Assembly: GCA_015207155.1 (NCBI GenBank) | Contig: JADEXK010000002.1 | Location: forward strand, 1 to 64,000 | Reading direction: 5' to 3' | Source of the DNA: Nostocales cyanobacterium LEGE 11386 | GTDB taxonomy: Bacteria > Cyanobacteriota > Cyanobacteriia > Cyanobacteriales > Nostocaceae | Length of the DNA stretch: 64,000 nt | Shown here: piece after piece, positions 53,558 through 62,391 of the stretch | Layout of the letters: each line of letters begins with the position of its first letter | Numbering within the stretch: position 1 is the stretch's first letter | Position numbers and translations under genes: made by a program | The notes under the pieces: generated by a model | The model's database searches: none | What the model was told of the DNA's origin: nothing | What the model saw: the letters and a program-made list of their open reading frames with translations, nothing else

Positions 53558-54586
53558 ATGGAAAGCCAGAAACCTCAAATTGTAGTAATTACTCCCGTCA
53601 AAAATGAAGCCTGGATTTTAGAGCGCTTCTTATCTGTTACTAGTGAATTTGCTGACCACATAATTATTGCCGATCAAAATTCCATTGATGGCAGTCAGGC
53701 TATTTGTAAAAAATATCCCAAAGTTATACTTATTGAAAACAAATCTGAAAAATTTAATGAATCAGATCGGCAGTTATTATTGATTCAGGCAGCCAGAGAT
53801 TTAATCCCAGATCATAAAATTATCTTAGCTTTAGATGCTGATGAAATACTAGCTGCTGATGCTATTAAAACTCCAAGCTGGCAAGCTATGCTCAAAGCAA
53901 AACCAGGGACAGTTTTATATTTTGAAAAGCCAGATTTATTTAACACAACTCATCAATGTATCAGAACTGGTATTCTTACACCCCTTGGTTATGTCGATGA
54001 TGGAGCCGAACATCGGCCGCAGTCAATTCATAGTATCAGAATTCCCACGCCTGAATATGCTACGAGGCTGCATATCCATGACATCAAGGTGATGCACTAT
54101 GCCTTGGCTCGTTTGGATGCACAATCCTCGAAGTTACGTTTATATAGTGTCATTGAGAATGTCTTAGAAGTTGGTCATGCCATAGGCAGGCGATCGCGCT
54201 ATTCTTCAAAAGTTTGTTACTTGAGTCTTGGCAAATTAGAACCTGCTCCTGATGAGTGGTTTACAGGCTGGGAAGAACGGGGAATTGATATGCATACGAT
54301 TATTAAACAAAAGTATTATCACTACGATTTTGAAGTTCTGCGTTATTTCCATAAGTATGGAATGCGAAGATTTTGGATGGAAGATATTTGGAGATACGAT
54401 TGGGAATCTTGCCGTCAATATGCTCAATCATTAGGTATCAGTGATATACCTGATTACACAATATCCAAAACATCTAAAAATGTAGATTTAAGAAAAATTT
54501 TAGATGTAATTATGTCTATCCTTACCCAATTTTACAGCTATGTTGGCTTATTTTTTAAACCTTTAATTTCGAAAAAAACAGTTTAA
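53558..54586 (+). CDS. Family 2-like glycosyltransferase
   Basis: A 342-residue protein with a GT-A fold start (QIVVITPVKNEAWILERFL), IIIADQNSIDGS, and LALDADEIL as the DxD-type metal site. The C-terminal ~150 residues are unusual for the family: basic and aromatic (YYHYDFEVLRYFHKYGMRRF), ending in a hydrophobic segment (LDVIMSILTQFYSYVGLFF) that may lie at the membrane. It starts 50 bases after the GT4 gene in the same direction. Confidence 0.85.
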   Translation: MESQKPQIVVITPVKNEAWILERFLSVTSEFADHIIIADQNSIDGSQAICKKYPKVILIENKSEKFNESDRQLLLIQAARDLIPDHKIILALDADEILAADAIKTPSWQAMLKAKPGTVLYFEKPDLFNTTHQCIRTGILTPLGYVDDGAEHRPQSIHSIRIPTPEYATRLHIHDIKVMHYALARLDAQSSKLRLYSVIENVLEVGHAIGRRSRYSSKVCYLSLGKLEPAPDEWFTGWEERGIDMHTIIKQKYYHYDFEVLRYFHKYGMRRFWMEDIWRYDWESCRQYAQSLGISDIPDYTISKTSKNVDLRKILDVIMSILTQFYSYVGLFFKPLISKKTV

Positions 54587-54650
54587 CAGCCGCAGCACAT
54601 ACCTTTTATTAGGTATTTTATATCAATGAGTAAAGTCTCAACTTTTAAAC

Positions 54651-55655
54651 ATGAAAAATATCACTAATGATATGTTAAAAGTCAACGAACCTCTAGTCAG
54701 TATTGTTATTCCTACTTATAATAGACCGGAGTATCTCCGGCAGGCGATCGCTAGTGCTGTGCAACAAACTTATCAAAATATCGAAATCATTATTTCTGAT
54801 AACTGTAGTCCAGAAAATCCCCAAGCTATTGTCGAATCTTTTCAAGATCCACGCATTCGATTTTGGCGACAACAGCAAAATCTCGGCATGATTGCTAATC
54901 AGATGCACGCCTTCAAAATGGCACGTGGTAAATATGTTGCCAGTCTCCACGATGATGATATGTGGAACGAGGACTTTTTAGCAAAGCTTATCCCACCTTT
55001 AGAAGCAAATTCTGATTTGATTCTCGCTTTTTGTGACCAATACATCATAGATGCACATGGCAAAATTAAAGATGGTGGAACTAAAAGAAATAGTCAAAGT
55101 TATAAGCGAGATAAACTAGCATCAGGGGTTCATCAACCTTTCCACAAAATTGGGTTAATAGATAAAAGTATAGCCACCGCCGCCGCTTGTGTGATTCGCA
55201 ATGATTTAATTGATTGGGATAGCATTCCCTCAGAAATTGGTGGCATGTGGGATTTATATTTAACTTATCTCTGTTGTATCTCTGGTCATGGCGCTTACTA
55301 TTATCCGGAAAAACTGACAAGATATCGAGACCATGAGCAAACTGATACTAAGCTTAGTGGTAGTCGCAATGTAGAAGCCAAAATTCGCAAAGCTAAAAGT
55401 GAAATGTTCTGTTATGAAATCTTTATAGAAGATCCTCGTATACAGGAATTTAAAACCTACTTTCAACAGAAATGGTTAGAATCTAATACTACTTTAGGAA
55501 TTGGTTTATTACGAAATAGACAAATAATTTCAGCACGTTCTTATCTTTGGCAAGCCTTGAGCCAGCAAAAATTTAATCTGCGAACTATAGCGGCATTAAC
55601 TCTCAGTTTTATTCCTAAACTTTTAGCAAATCCCATACTAGGAATATCCAAATAA
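54651..55655 (+). CDS. Family 2 glycosyltransferase
   Basis: A 334-residue GT2 enzyme. LVSIVIPTYNRPEYLRQAI, NIEIIISDNCSPENP, and YVASLHDDDMW with the DxD site (DDD) are clear. The C-terminal half has VIRNDLIDW and the WDLYLTYLCCI segment typical of rhamnosyl/hexosyl GT2s. Cytoplasmic, except for a weak hydrophobic end. Last gene before a pair of MITE-like elements that interrupts the run of HEP genes. Confidence 0.9.
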   Translation: MKNITNDMLKVNEPLVSIVIPTYNRPEYLRQAIASAVQQTYQNIEIIISDNCSPENPQAIVESFQDPRIRFWRQQQNLGMIANQMHAFKMARGKYVASLHDDDMWNEDFLAKLIPPLEANSDLILAFCDQYIIDAHGKIKDGGTKRNSQSYKRDKLASGVHQPFHKIGLIDKSIATAAACVIRNDLIDWDSIPSEIGGMWDLYLTYLCCISGHGAYYYPEKLTRYRDHEQTDTKLSGSRNVEAKIRKAKSEMFCYEIFIEDPRIQEFKTYFQQKWLESNTTLGIGLLRNRQIISARSYLWQALSQQKFNLRTIAALTLSFIPKLLANPILGISK

Positions 55656-55662
55656 ATCAAAC

Positions 55663-55763
55663 AGGACTTACGCAAAAATCACCAAAAGGCTTAATTAATC
55701 GAACCACAGAGACGCTGAGAACACGGAGGAATGAGAGTTTCAGAGAGTCGTTGCGTAAGTCCT
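55663..55763. mobile_element. MITE-like element with perfect 13-base ends (aggacttacgcaa)
   Basis: A 101-base element bounded by aggacttacgcaa and its exact complement ttgcgtaagtcct. It has no coding capacity and contains the cacagagacgctgag repeat motif. It lies in the HEP cluster between two glycosyltransferase genes. Confidence 0.8.
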
Positions 55764-55830
55764 ATCAAAGCAATAATTTCACAAATTTAACTACGTAAAG
55801 TCATAGCAGTTATATCCTGCCAGAGAATAG

Positions 55831-55957
55831 ACCTCTTGCACGAATGATTTAACAATCTAAATAGATGTATTTTTTGCGGTCTTCTTTGCGCCTTTGCGTC
55901 TTTGCGCGAACCTTTTAATAGCATTTTCAGCAACACCAAAGTATTTATGCAAGAGGT
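55831..55957. mobile_element. Second MITE-like element (acctcttgca ends)
   Basis: acctcttgca at 55831-55840 and tgcaagaggt at 55948-55957 are exact inverted copies 107 bases apart. The interior includes a ctttgcgcctttgcgtctttgcgc tract, a common Nostoc repeat. No coding capacity. Confidence 0.7.
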
Positions 55958-55991
55958 TGAATATATTACAAATTATAAAAGGAAGTGATGT

Positions 55992-57212
55992 GTGAAACTT
56001 TGCATTGTTACCCATAAAATTCAAAAAGGTGATGGTCAAGGTCGAGTAAATTACGAAGTTGCTCAAGAAGCAATTCGTCGCGGTCATCACCTAACCTTAT
56101 TAGCAAGTCAGGTGGCTTTAGAATTACAGGAAAGTCACCAAGTTAATTGGGTTACCATTTCAGTAAAAGGTTGGCCTACGGAGTTTCTCCGTAACATGAT
56201 ATTTGCCATTAAAAGTACAAGTTGGTTGCGTAAACACCGCCATGAGCTTGACATTATAAAAGTTAATGGAGCAATTACCAATGCTCCTGGAGATGTCAAT
56301 GCAGTGCATTTTGTTCATAGTTCTTGGTTAAAATTTATTTCTCAAACAACTAAAACTTTCAATGTATATGATTTTTACCAATGGCTATATACAACTTTAA
56401 ATGCACATTGGGAAAAAAAAGCTTTCCGTGCAGCGCAAGTAGTAGTGGCAGTTTCTCATAAAGTCGTTCAAGATTTATTAGCAATAGGTGTACCGCCAGA
56501 GTCTATCCGGGTAATTTTAAATGGCGTTGATTTACAGGAATTTTCCCCAGGAGCTAGCGATTCCTTCGGAGCGCTTCGCAAACGCCAAAAATGGCAACTG
56601 CCTGAAAATGTACCGCTAGCGCTATTTGCTGGAGATATCAGACTGACTCGCAAGAACTTGGATACAGTCTTGCAAGCTTTAGTGCAAGTTCCTGATTTAC
56701 ATCTAGCGGTAGCAGGAAATACTGAAGGTAGTCCTTATGTTCAGCTAGCAGCATCACTGGGATTGCATGAGCGAGTACATTTTTTGGGACTCAGGTCTGA
56801 TGTTCCAGAACTGATGAAAGCTGTAGATTTTTTGGTTTTCCCCTCACGTTACGAGCCGTTTGGCTTAGTGGTGATTGAAGCGATGGCTGCCGGTTTACCT
56901 GTGATTACAGCGATTTCCACTGGTGCAGCCGATTTAGTCACGCCAGAATCGGGAATAGTTTTGCCAGACTCAGACGATACAGAAGCTTTAACACAGGCAT
57001 TGCAGTTACTAGCTAGCGATCGCTTATTGCGGCAAAAAATGGGTCAAGCAGCTCGCTTAGTTGCAGAACAACATAGTTGGACGAAGATGGCGCAAACTTA
57101 TTTGGATCTATTTGAGGAGTTAATTCAGCATGAAGAACACAGTTCTCATCCCAACTTATCGTCGTCCTCTGGATCTATCACGCTGCCTTTTGGCGCTACA
57201 GGTGCAAACTAA
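55992..57212 (+). CDS. Family 4 glycosyltransferase
   Basis: A 406-residue GT-B enzyme starting at a GTG with AAAAGGAAG just upstream. Acceptor domain (KLCIVTHKIQKGDGQGRVNYEV), then the nucleotide-sugar domain with LALFAGDIRLTRKNLDTVL, VHFLGLRSDVPELMKAVDFL and PSRYEPFGLVVIEAMAAGLP carrying EX7E. The last ~27 codons (from EEHSSHPNLSSS) overlap the next gene by 83 bases. They look like translation of that gene's start in another frame, so an earlier stop was probably lost. Confidence 0.9.
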   Translation: MKLCIVTHKIQKGDGQGRVNYEVAQEAIRRGHHLTLLASQVALELQESHQVNWVTISVKGWPTEFLRNMIFAIKSTSWLRKHRHELDIIKVNGAITNAPGDVNAVHFVHSSWLKFISQTTKTFNVYDFYQWLYTTLNAHWEKKAFRAAQVVVAVSHKVVQDLLAIGVPPESIRVILNGVDLQEFSPGASDSFGALRKRQKWQLPENVPLALFAGDIRLTRKNLDTVLQALVQVPDLHLAVAGNTEGSPYVQLAASLGLHERVHFLGLRSDVPELMKAVDFLVFPSRYEPFGLVVIEAMAAGLPVITAISTGAADLVTPESGIVLPDSDDTEALTQALQLLASDRLLRQKMGQAARLVAEQHSWTKMAQTYLDLFEELIQHEEHSSHPNLSSSSGSITLPFGATGAN

Positions 57213-58068
57213 ACCTGTTGATCAGGTGATAGTGGTGGTTCGGGACACAGATGCAGAAACTTGGCAATTTCTCGCCGAATTCCATCCCCAAAACCTACCA
57301 CTGCAAACTGTGGAGGTGACGCAACCAGGAGTTGTAGCAGCACTCAACGCCGGATTAGCTGCGGTTGAGGGAGACATTCTTTCCATCACTGATGATGATG
57401 CTGCACCCCACCCTGATTGGTTAGAAAGAATCACCGCTCATTTTATCGGTGATAATTGCATTGGCGGTGTTGGTGGCCGTGATTGGGTACACTACGGCAA
57501 CAAACGTGAAGATGGACAAGCGGCGATTGTTGGTAAATTGCAATGGTTTGGGCGGGTAATTGGCAATCATCATTTAGGAGTAGGAAAACCCCGAGAAGTT
57601 GATGTTCTCAAAGGCGTGAACATGAGTTTTCGTACCCAAGCGATGGGGCAATTACAATTTGACCAACGGATGCGTGGTACTGGAGCGCAGGTACATTTTG
57701 AAATGGCGTTCACCCTGGCATTAAAACGAGCTGGTTGGAAGATGATTTATGATCCCCAAGTAGCAGTAGATCATTATCCAGCACAACGTTTTGATGAAGA
57801 CCAGCGTCACAACTTTAATGAAATTGCCTTTATTAATTTAGTTCATAACGAAACTTTAGTTTTACTAGAACATCTACCGAAATCACGGCGTGTCATATTT
57901 TGGCTCTGGGCAATATTAGTGGGTACACGAGATAATTTGGGCTACATCCAATGGTTGCGATTAGTACCTAGTGAAGGACAACTTGCCAGTCAAAAGTTGT
58001 TAGCATCCTGGCGTGGACGTTGGCAGGCACAAAAACAATTCAAAATGGGAATTACACCCACAAGATAG
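57130..58068 (+). CDS. Family 2 glycosyltransferase
   Basis: A 312-residue GT2 enzyme. NTVLIPTYRRPLDLSRCLL at the N-terminus, GDILSITDDDAAPHPDWL with the DDD metal site, GGVGGRDW, and LKGVNMSFRTQAM are typical. The N-terminal motif confirms the ATG at 57130 even though it lies inside the end of the preceding gene. A weak hydrophobic segment (RRVIFWLWAILVGT) near residue 265 may touch the membrane. The overlap suggests translational coupling. Confidence 0.9.
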   Translation: MKNTVLIPTYRRPLDLSRCLLALQVQTKPVDQVIVVVRDTDAETWQFLAEFHPQNLPLQTVEVTQPGVVAALNAGLAAVEGDILSITDDDAAPHPDWLERITAHFIGDNCIGGVGGRDWVHYGNKREDGQAAIVGKLQWFGRVIGNHHLGVGKPREVDVLKGVNMSFRTQAMGQLQFDQRMRGTGAQVHFEMAFTLALKRAGWKMIYDPQVAVDHYPAQRFDEDQRHNFNEIAFINLVHNETLVLLEHLPKSRRVIFWLWAILVGTRDNLGYIQWLRLVPSEGQLASQKLLASWRGRWQAQKQFKMGITPTR

Positions 58069-58116
58069 TCTTATTTCCACATTCCCAATCTAAAATATTA
58101 AATCGGTAGATTTACA

Positions 58117-59562
58117 GTGATTTCCAAACAGATACATTTCAATAGTTTTTTAGAATCACACTTTTTTCCCCAACAGCGATCGCTACAAGGTTGGCTGGCT
58201 ATTCTAGGCTTTGTGTTGCTGACAGTAACTTGCTATTTTGCTGGTGCGGCGGCGCTGTTGCGCTTGGTTTATCCGGTCACAGCTTTGGTGGTTGCTGTAT
58301 TTTTATACTTGCGCCATCCCATTCTTTACATCGGCTTTACCTGGTGGATATGGTTCCTTACACCCTTTGCTACGCGTTTAATTGACTATCGAGTTGGCTG
58401 GGACCCTACCCGTCAGATGCTCGTAGCACCTTACTTAGTGGTGTTTGTGACTATAGCGACTTTCTTAAGACATTTTCCTCGTGCCACACGTCAGGGAGGA
58501 TTGCCGTTTGTTTTGGCTTTTTTCGGGGTGTCCTATGGTTTTTTAGTCGGTCTAATTTATAACGCACCGCTTCCTGTAGCACGGGGATTTTTAGATTGGC
58601 TGAGTCCGATCATTTTTGCTTTTCACTTATTTATGAACTGGCGAGATTATCCCAGCTATCGCCAGAACATACAACGCGTATTCCTCTGGGGTGTATTGAT
58701 TCTCGGAATTTATGGTTTATATCAATTCGTGGTAGCACCTGAATGGGATAGGTACTGGTTGATAGAGTCAAAAATGTTTAGTAGTTCTGGAGATCCTGAA
58801 CCTTTTGGGATGCGCGTGTGGAGTACTCTACACTCACCCGGCCCCTTTGCTTCTGTCATGCAAACAGGTCTGCTGTTATTATTTACTAGTTCGGGAGCTT
58901 TAATCTTTCCTGCTTCAGCAGTTGGTTACTTGTCGTTTTTATTAGCGCAAGTACGTACTAGTTGGGGAGGCTGGTTATTAGGGGTAGTGATGATTTTTGG
59001 CTCGGTCAAGCCCCGGATTCAAATGCGCTTAATTACCATAATTTTAGTCATGGTAATGTGTGTTGTACCACTGACAAATATTGAACCTATTTCTGATGTA
59101 GTGACAGATCGTTTTGAAAGTTTTTCTAATCTAGAAGAAGATACTAGTTTTAGGGATAGATCGGGAAGCTATGACAGAAACCTCAGTTTAGCCCTGTCTA
59201 ATGTTTTAGGTAATGGTTTAGGAAATATTTGGACTGTCAACGAAAAAACTGGTCAAATAGAAGTCTTTGTGCTTGACAGTGGTATTTTAGATATGTTTTT
59301 CACCTTGGGTTGGTTGGGCGCTATCCCTTATCTTGGTGGGTTAATCTTGATTATTATCACTGTCAGTAAATATACAGAAGCTAGGTTTGATAGTTTTGTC
59401 AGTGCGGCCCGCGCTATTGGTCTTAGTTCTTGTGTGCAGCTAGTAGGCAATAGTGCGATGCTGAGTGTAGCTGGAATGATTCTTTGGGGATTTTTAGCCA
59501 TGGCTATGGCAGCCCACAAGTACTATCAGCATCAAGGAAGAAATACAATAAAGCACCGATAA
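58117..59562 (+). CDS. O-antigen ligase/polymerase-like membrane protein
   Basis: A 481-residue polytopic protein starting at a GTG. About ten membrane helices (e.g. LQGWLAILGFVLLTVTCYFA, VAVFLYLRHPILYIGFTWW, FAFHLFMNW). A periplasmic stretch holds RVWSTLHSPGPFA, and a helix pair carries LAQVRTSWGGWLLGVVMIFG, with the arginine typical of O-antigen polymerases. It is the last gene of the HEP run and would polymerise lipid-linked repeat units (Wzy-like); from memory alr2841 holds this place in Anabaena. Confidence 0.8.
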   Translation: MISKQIHFNSFLESHFFPQQRSLQGWLAILGFVLLTVTCYFAGAAALLRLVYPVTALVVAVFLYLRHPILYIGFTWWIWFLTPFATRLIDYRVGWDPTRQMLVAPYLVVFVTIATFLRHFPRATRQGGLPFVLAFFGVSYGFLVGLIYNAPLPVARGFLDWLSPIIFAFHLFMNWRDYPSYRQNIQRVFLWGVLILGIYGLYQFVVAPEWDRYWLIESKMFSSSGDPEPFGMRVWSTLHSPGPFASVMQTGLLLLFTSSGALIFPASAVGYLSFLLAQVRTSWGGWLLGVVMIFGSVKPRIQMRLITIILVMVMCVVPLTNIEPISDVVTDRFESFSNLEEDTSFRDRSGSYDRNLSLALSNVLGNGLGNIWTVNEKTGQIEVFVLDSGILDMFFTLGWLGAIPYLGGLILIIITVSKYTEARFDSFVSAARAIGLSSCVQLVGNSAMLSVAGMILWGFLAMAMAAHKYYQHQGRNTIKHR

Positions 59563-59679
59563 ATAGTTTGAATTAATCCACAAATTTAAATGATTACTTT
59601 CGTAATTATTGGCTGTGAACTGGGAATAATAAGGCACGTAGCAATTATTCGCTTTAAAGCCGTGGCTGGTAATTGAGAA

Positions 59680-60333
59680 ATGATTAATCTTTTAAAGATA
59701 GAGTGTATCACATTGATTGCCCTAGGAATGTTACTGGGTGCTTGTCAGAAATCTGAAATTTCAGCCCCACCAACTCCTGTAAATGTACCCCAAACTATTC
59801 CAGCCTCTACAAGTATTCTACAGCCTCAATCTCAGAAGAAATCGGGAAAAGTTATTGGTCAAGCAATCGACTGTGATCATGATGGACAGGATAACGATTT
59901 TCGGGTTGATTACGATGATGATGGCATTCCCGATGACTGTATTATTGGTGAAAATACAAATGTTCAGAACTTTTATGACATAAGTATGAAGTTCCTAGAA
60001 CAACTAACTCAAGGTTGTGAAGAAAGTACCAAGACTGATGGTAATATAACCTACGTGGTTTGTATGATTGATGACCAGCCTGTTAAAGCATCAGAATTTC
60101 TCACTGATTTAGGTGATGGGTTAAGTATCTGGTTTGAGGAAGGCCAAGTCAAAGCTGTACAGCGCAGCCATAACGGAGAAATTTTCTTTTTCGATAACAG
60201 GCAGTTAACAATGAAGTTTGAGAATTACGGGGCAGAAATCCGCGACAATTTCAGCAATGAAGAACGAAACGAATCTGAAGAACTCGCACAAACTGCTTAC
60301 CAAAGGATATTTCAGGTATTTGACATCCGCTAA
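59680..60333 (+). CDS. Lipoprotein with EF-hand/thrombospondin-like calcium motif
   Basis: A 217-residue exported lipoprotein. Signal peptide and lipobox IALGMLLGACQ, then a proline-rich linker. A repeated acidic motif follows (CDHDGQDNDFRVDYDDDG, then IPDDC) resembling a type 3 thrombospondin calcium site, closed by two cysteines. The remaining ~120 residues are a small alpha/beta domain (ISMKFLEQLTQGC, VVCMIDDQPVKASEF). I recognise no family name. It lies 117 bases after the polymerase gene in the same direction, so a link to envelope biogenesis is possible but unproven. Confidence 0.7.
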   Translation: MINLLKIECITLIALGMLLGACQKSEISAPPTPVNVPQTIPASTSILQPQSQKKSGKVIGQAIDCDHDGQDNDFRVDYDDDGIPDDCIIGENTNVQNFYDISMKFLEQLTQGCEESTKTDGNITYVVCMIDDQPVKASEFLTDLGDGLSIWFEEGQVKAVQRSHNGEIFFFDNRQLTMKFENYGAEIRDNFSNEERNESEELAQTAYQRIFQVFDIR

Positions 60334-60439
60334 ATCCAGCAGAATTTAGTGATGAGGCGCAAATTTATTGTAGAAATGTTCCGGTAGCACATCTGAACTT
60401 GGTAAAATCCAGGGTGAGCCAGAGGAGAACATTAAAGAC

Positions 60440-61174
60440 ATGGTAGCTGCCCCAACAAATTTAAATATTCCCGCCCTAGAAGCAGAATATAGTCAAAAAA
60501 CACCGAGGGAAATTCTCAAATTTGCCTTGGAAACTTTTAACAATATCTCGATTTCCTTCAGTGGTGCTGAGGATGTTGTTTTAATTGATATTGCCTCAAA
60601 AATTACCAAAGATTTCCGTGTTTTTACACTTGATACTGGACGCTTACACCCAGAAACATATCAGTTTTTGGATCAGGTAAGAGAACGTTATGGTATTAAA
60701 TTAGAAGTAATGTTCCCCGATGCAGCAGAAGTCCAAAGTTTAGTAGAAGCAAAAGGTTTATTTAGTTTCTATCAAGATGGTCATAAAGAATGCTGCGGTG
60801 TCAGGAAAGTGAGGCCATTACGTCGCAAACTGCATACCCTCGATGCTTGGATTACAGGTCAGCGCAAAGACCAAAGTCCTAGTACTCGTAACCATATCCC
60901 TGTAATTGAAGTTGATACTGCCTTTTCTACCGCAGACCATCAATTAATTAAGTTCAACCCCTTAGCAAATTGGTCCTCTGCACAGGTGTGGGAATATATA
61001 CGCGCCTTAGATGTGCCTTACAACAAATTGCACGAACGCGGTTTTGTCAGCATTGGTTGCGAACCCTGCACCAGACCAGTGTTACCTAATCAGCACGAAC
61101 GCGAAGGCCGTTGGTGGTGGGAAGAATCCACCGCTAAAGAGTGCGGTTTACATGTCGGTAATTTACAAAAATAG
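60440..61174 (+). CDS. cysH: Phosphoadenylyl-sulfate (PAPS/APS) reductase
   Basis: A 244-residue assimilatory sulfonucleotide reductase. [17 protein letters not shown] is the PP-loop, followed by [13 protein letters not shown]. The catalytic cysteine lies in the C-terminal KECGLHVG motif. [11 protein letters not shown] and [11 protein letters not shown] add the CC and CxxC pairs that ligate a [4Fe-4S] cluster. The four-cysteine pattern is the mark of the iron-sulfur class, which prefers APS in many bacteria, so the PAPS label is provisional. GAGGAGAA precedes the ATG. Followed by a hairpin. Confidence 0.92.
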   Translation: MVAAPTNLNIPALEAEYSQKTPREILKFALETFNNISISFSGAEDVVLIDIASKITKDFRVFTLDTGRLHPETYQFLDQVRERYGIKLEVMFPDAAEVQSLVEAKGLFSFYQDGHKECCGVRKVRPLRRKLHTLDAWITGQRKDQSPSTRNHIPVIEVDTAFSTADHQLIKFNPLANWSSAQVWEYIRALDVPYNKLHERGFVSIGCEPCTRPVLPNQHEREGRWWWEESTAKECGLHVGNLQK

Positions 61175-61180
61175 CCCCAC

Positions 61181-61209
61181 AGGTGCGTTACACATTTGCT
61201 AACGCACCT
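61181..61209. other. Hairpin / dispersed ggtgcgtta palindrome after cysH
   Basis: aggtgcgtta and taacgcacct pair perfectly over 10 bases with a 9-base loop. No T-run follows. This ggtgcgtta-taacgcacc palindrome is a dispersed repeat in many cyanobacteria and may also end the cysH transcript. Confidence 0.55.
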
Positions 61210-61262
61210 AAATCTAAGTATGGTCTAGATGAAAGCGATCGCCATCCAAACAACAAAAGAAA

Positions 61263-61493
61263 TTAAAATGTTTTAGGCAGTCCTGCTTGTGTCAAAACTG
61301 CGTTAGCTGTGTGGCGTGACTTGATTGAACCATCTACTACAAAACGACGGTCTGTGATAGGACTGTACCAAATTTCATGATCTCCTCTGCCTTGTCTTTC
61401 AAAGTAGCAACCAGCTTCCGAAAGAATGCTTTTCAACTCAGGAGTAAACGACACAACTCTTTTCTTGGTTCGTGAGTCAGGCAAATTATGCAA
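61263..61493 (-). CDS. HicA-like type II toxin
   Basis: A 76-residue protein with the HicA double-stranded RNA-binding-like fold: LKSILSEAGCYFERQGRGDH with the catalytic-type histidine (GRGDHEIWYSP), then RRFVVDGSIKSRHTANAVLT and QAGL. HicA toxins cleave mRNA and need a HicB antitoxin. The antitoxin family that usually precedes this HicA type in cyanobacteria (DUF1902) is not adjacent, but a damaged DUF1902 gene lies 900 bases upstream on the same strand, with an acetyltransferase gene in opposite orientation between. The start overlaps the first 6 bases of that gene. Confidence 0.75.
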   Translation of the reverse strand: MHNLPDSRTKKRVVSFTPELKSILSEAGCYFERQGRGDHEIWYSPITDRRFVVDGSIKSRHTANAVLTQAGLPKTF

Positions 61494-62327
61494 CTACATC
61501 GATTCGACAACATTCAGGAGTTCTGGCACTCCACTCAGGCTTACTTACTCCAGCATCAGGTAGAAAACAATGTTTTGCTCAGTATTTCGCATACCTTGTT
61601 GCATAACCCAGAACGTTATCTAGGCAAGCCTTATTTAGCAATTGTCCAAACAAGTGGTGAGATTCTGGCTGTTGCCATCCGCACCCCACCCCGAAAATTG
61701 ATCCTATCCAAAGCCCAAAATATGGATGCCTTGCGGTTGATTGCTCAAGATTTGCGTCAAGAACAACTGCCAGGAAGTATGGGACTGGCTTTTGAGGCAG
61801 AAATATTCTCGCAGACTTGGCAAGCCCTGACAGGACAATTCTATCAACGGTCGGTGGTAATGAAAATTTACCAATTAACGGCAGTGCAAACAATCTCAAC
61901 GGCCAGAGGATATCTTAGACTGGCAACTGAAGGCGATCGCTCTATTTTGATTAAGTGGCTTTCTGCATTTTTATCTGAGATCGATGAGGCGGTGAGCGAA
62001 GATGTTGAACACCAGGTAGATAATCGGTTGAAACAGCAGAATACTTATTTTTGGGTTGATAGCACTCCAGTTTCAGTTGCGTCTAGTAAACAAGTGTTAC
62101 CTACAATTGGTCGGATCAATTTAGCTTATACACCACCAGAGTATCGTCGTAAAGGATATGCCACTACCTGTGTCGCTGCATTAAGCCAAAAACTGCTAGA
62201 CCAGGGATGCCGCCATTGTTTCCTCATAGCAGATTTAGCCAATTCCACAGCCAATCATATTTATCAAGCGATTGGGTATCGCCCCATTCGCGATTGGCAC
62301 GAATACTCATTCACCTCCAAGCAGTAA
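61488..62327 (+). CDS. GNAT family N-acetyltransferase
   Basis: A 279-residue protein. The C-terminal ~120 residues are a GNAT domain: PTIGRINLAYTPPEYRRKGYATTCVAAL is the acetyl-CoA loop (RRKGYA as R/QxxGxG/A), then HCFLIADLANSTANHIYQAIGYRPI. The N-terminal ~150 residues form a second, degenerate GNAT-like half (PYLAIVQTSGEILAVAIRTP). Acceptor unknown. It lies between the HicA toxin and its probable decayed antitoxin, on the opposite strand to both. Confidence 0.85.
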   Translation: MQLHRFDNIQEFWHSTQAYLLQHQVENNVLLSISHTLLHNPERYLGKPYLAIVQTSGEILAVAIRTPPRKLILSKAQNMDALRLIAQDLRQEQLPGSMGLAFEAEIFSQTWQALTGQFYQRSVVMKIYQLTAVQTISTARGYLRLATEGDRSILIKWLSAFLSEIDEAVSEDVEHQVDNRLKQQNTYFWVDSTPVSVASSKQVLPTIGRINLAYTPPEYRRKGYATTCVAALSQKLLDQGCRHCFLIADLANSTANHIYQAIGYRPIRDWHEYSFTSKQ

Positions 62328-62391
62328 GCATAATAAAGCAATCGCTTCCAGGCTTGGGAAATAAATCAAACCAGAAATATTAATTTTTTCA

